Assembly (NCBI RefSeq): GCF_001551835.1
Contig: NZ_LODL01000021.1
Span: 423,497 to 487,496 of the forward strand
Origin: Dechloromonas denitrificans
GTDB taxonomy: Bacteria; Pseudomonadota; Gammaproteobacteria; Burkholderiales; Rhodocyclaceae
DNA length: 64,000 nucleotides
Direction: 5' to 3'
The notes beneath the pieces are model-generated. The model searched no databases, was not told where the DNA came from, and saw only the letters and a program-made list of their open reading frames with translations. Shown one piece after another: positions 61,531 to 64,000 of the stretch. Each line of letters opens with the position of its first letter. Positions within the stretch are counted from its first letter, which is position 1. Made by a program: the position numbers and the translations under genes.

Positions 61531-62139
61531 ATGCATTTCTCCGCCCCCCGCGATTCGATCAGCATAAGCATCCCAAGCCGACCCGGGGCTGTCTCGACGA
61601 CCCCGGCCGGCGCATTGCTGGTCAAACCGGTTGCCGACCATCATCAACGCCGCGCCGCCAGCCTACTTGTTCGCCGCATGTATGCCTGGCGCGGCTACCT
61701 GACCGATAATATTTCAGACCACCTGGACGACCCCAACCGGGTCGCCTTGGCTGCCTGGCAGGATGACGACCTGATCGCCACCCTCGCCCTGGGCCGGGAC
61801 TCCCATCACGGTCTGCTTTCAGAAGCGCTCTACGCCCGCGAGGTAGAAAGCCTGCGCGGACGAGGCCGGACGATCTGCGAATTTTCCCGCTTTGCCGTCG
61901 ATCCGGAATTCAGCTCCCGCCACCTGCTACTCACCCTGTTTGCGGCAGCCCATCATTACGCCCACGCCATTTTTGCGGCAACCGATGCCCTGATTGAAGT
62001 CAATCCGCGCCACGCACGTTTCTACGAACGTGAATTCGGCTTCCAGCAGATCGGCGAACTGCGCCTCTGCCCCCGCGTCGATGCACCGGCCGTCTTGATG
62101 CATCGCGATCTCGGCCTTCCAGTCAGCGCCCTGACCTGA
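61531..62139 (+). CDS. FeeM-like N-acyltransferase (GNAT fold)
   Basis: A 202-residue protein of the N-acyl amino acid synthase FeeM-type GNAT group. Recognisable are RRMYAWRGYLTD, LIATLALGRDSHHGLLSEALYAREVESLRGRGRTICEFSRFAVDPEFSSRHLLLTLFAAAHHYA and the end block ALIEVNPRHARFYEREFGFQQIG. FeeM enzymes join a fatty acyl chain from ACP to an amino acid, giving signal-like or surfactant products. Substrate here unknown. It starts 31 nt after bactofilin and could be in the same operon. A hairpin terminator follows. Confidence 0.78.
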   Translation: MHFSAPRDSISISIPSRPGAVSTTPAGALLVKPVADHHQRRAASLLVRRMYAWRGYLTDNISDHLDDPNRVALAAWQDDDLIATLALGRDSHHGLLSEALYAREVESLRGRGRTICEFSRFAVDPEFSSRHLLLTLFAAAHHYAHAIFAATDALIEVNPRHARFYEREFGFQQIGELRLCPRVDAPAVLMHRDLGLPVSALT

Positions 62140-62188
62140 CCCTGCAGGCCGCCAAGCGGCCTCCACGATGCCCGGGACTGTTCAAGCG

Positions 62189-62216
62189 ACACGAAGCCTC
62201 GTAGACTTCGTGTTTT
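62189..62216 (+). terminator. Terminator after the FeeM-like gene
   Basis: ACACGAAG, 9-nt loop, CTTCGTGT followed by TTT. An 8-bp stem with a short T tract 50 nt past the stop of the acyltransferase gene. Confidence 0.7.
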
Positions 62217-62234
62217 CCATTTTTGAACAAGCTT

Positions 62235-62765
62235 ATGAGCGCGAGCTCCCGCCCCCCCATCCGTTTGCTAGCGCTCATCTGCTCAACCCTGCTGGCCAGT
62301 TCGGCAGTCCTGGCCGACAAGGGTGGCAAGCACGGCCACGATCATGGCCACGACCGTGGCGAGCGGCATGAAGAACGCTACGACGATCGCCGGGATAGCC
62401 GGGATGACCGGAACTATCGCGACGATCGCTACCGGGGCGGCCCATCCATCGAAATTTACTTTGGCGACTCGCATCGCTCGGCCATTCACGACTACTATGG
62501 TCCGCAGTTCAGTAGCGGCCACTGCCCGCCCGGTCTGGCCAAGAAGCGGAATGGCTGCGTACCGCCGGGTCAGGCGAAAAAATGGCAGAAGGGACGCCCG
62601 CTGCCCGCCAGCATTGTTTACTTCGATCTGCCCCGCGACCTGGCTTACCGCATGCCACCACCACCGCGCGGCCATCGTTACGTTCGTGTCGGCTCGGACA
62701 TCCTACTGATCACCATCGGCGGCAGTCTGGTGGTCGACGCCATCGTGGATATTGGCGGCTACTGA
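62235..62765 (+). CDS. CigR/RcnB-like periplasmic protein
   Basis: A 176-residue exported protein. Signal peptide LLALICSTLLASSAVLA; then a His/Asp/Arg-rich disordered stretch (KHGHDHGHDRGERHEERYDDRRDSRDDRNYRDDRYRGG), which may bind metal, and a conserved end: HCPPGLAKKRNGCVPPGQAKKWQKGRPLP..YRMPPPPRGHRYVRVGSDILLITIGGSLVVDAIVDI. This end is typical of the RcnB/CigR (anti-virulence regulator) group with a final hydrophobic segment. The ATG at 62235 is preferred; an in-frame TTG at 62223 is less likely. Function not established. Confidence 0.78.
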   Translation: MSASSRPPIRLLALICSTLLASSAVLADKGGKHGHDHGHDRGERHEERYDDRRDSRDDRNYRDDRYRGGPSIEIYFGDSHRSAIHDYYGPQFSSGHCPPGLAKKRNGCVPPGQAKKWQKGRPLPASIVYFDLPRDLAYRMPPPPRGHRYVRVGSDILLITIGGSLVVDAIVDIGGY

Positions 62766-62812
62766 CCGCCTTCCCGCAAACTCTTTTCAAATAACTCATA
62801 CAGGCAGACTCA

Positions 62813-64000
<1,188 letters not shown>

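Overview
The window is 64 kb of GC-rich chromosome from a betaproteobacterium, most likely a member of the Rhodocyclales (Dechloromonas/Azonexus/Aromatoleum-like). This rests on the gene repertoire: a three-subunit acetone carboxylase with an AcxR-type sigma-54 activator, a PHA phasin, CcoG plus NorE/NorF-like oxidase proteins, a GlrK-QseG-GlrR system, ParE/ParC, and many MASE1/FixJ/NarL-type regulators. The assignment is inferred from content; no database search was possible. Genes are densely packed, often with ATGA/TAATG overlaps, and there is no rRNA, CRISPR array, insertion sequence or prophage. One tRNA (Arg-ACG) is present.

Layout. 0-2.8 kb: radical SAM protein, thioesterase, lipocalin, YajD nuclease, YjbQ protein. 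2.8-7.8 kb: a Fur-box-controlled FecI/FecR/TonB-receptor iron module with a DUF4198 protein. 7.8-16 kb: UspA/antiporter operon, MASE1 kinase-FixJ regulator pair, FliD-like protein, YghU glutathione transferase, RtcB. 16-25 kb: acetone catabolism. acxABC is read leftward from a good -24/-12 promoter, followed by a fused SCOT-type CoA transferase that would activate the acetoacetate product; acxR is divergent. 25-31.8 kb: membrane proteins, CcoG, NorE/NorF-like pair, MocR regulator. 32-38.7 kb: parE, a DUF4359-like gene lacking a normal start codon, RIO kinase, patatin lipoprotein, B12-binding radical SAM protein, DUF3597 protein. 38.9-49 kb: a defence island in which a type I restriction-modification system (hsdR ... 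hsdM-hsdS) is interleaved with an MntA-HepT toxin-antitoxin pair and a Fic AMP-transferase, and is followed by an AAA ATPase/DUF4276 (TOPRIM-like) pair. 49-56 kb: SEC-C protein, parC, phasin, and an orphan phosphorelay set (receiver-only protein, NarL-type regulator, HPt protein). 56-64 kb: tRNA-Arg, a free-standing lipoyl-type domain, a BON protein, glrK-qseG-glrR, bactofilin, a FeeM/GNAT-type acyltransferase, a CigR/RcnB-like protein and the start of ettA.

The strongest regulatory reading is that both genes flanking glrK-qseG-glrR (the BON protein and bactofilin) carry a -24/-12 promoter of the form TGGCAC-N5-TCGCA preceded by two TGTC-N10-GACA-like GlrR boxes 65-66 bp apart, which suggests a local cell-envelope regulon. 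Other sequence-level signals are an 11-mer, CTGCGGTCGAC, found nine times in 45 kb; three palindromic MITE/dRS3-like elements; a roughly 50-bp direct repeat flanking the whole acx locus; and a twin 29-bp palindromic operator in front of fic.
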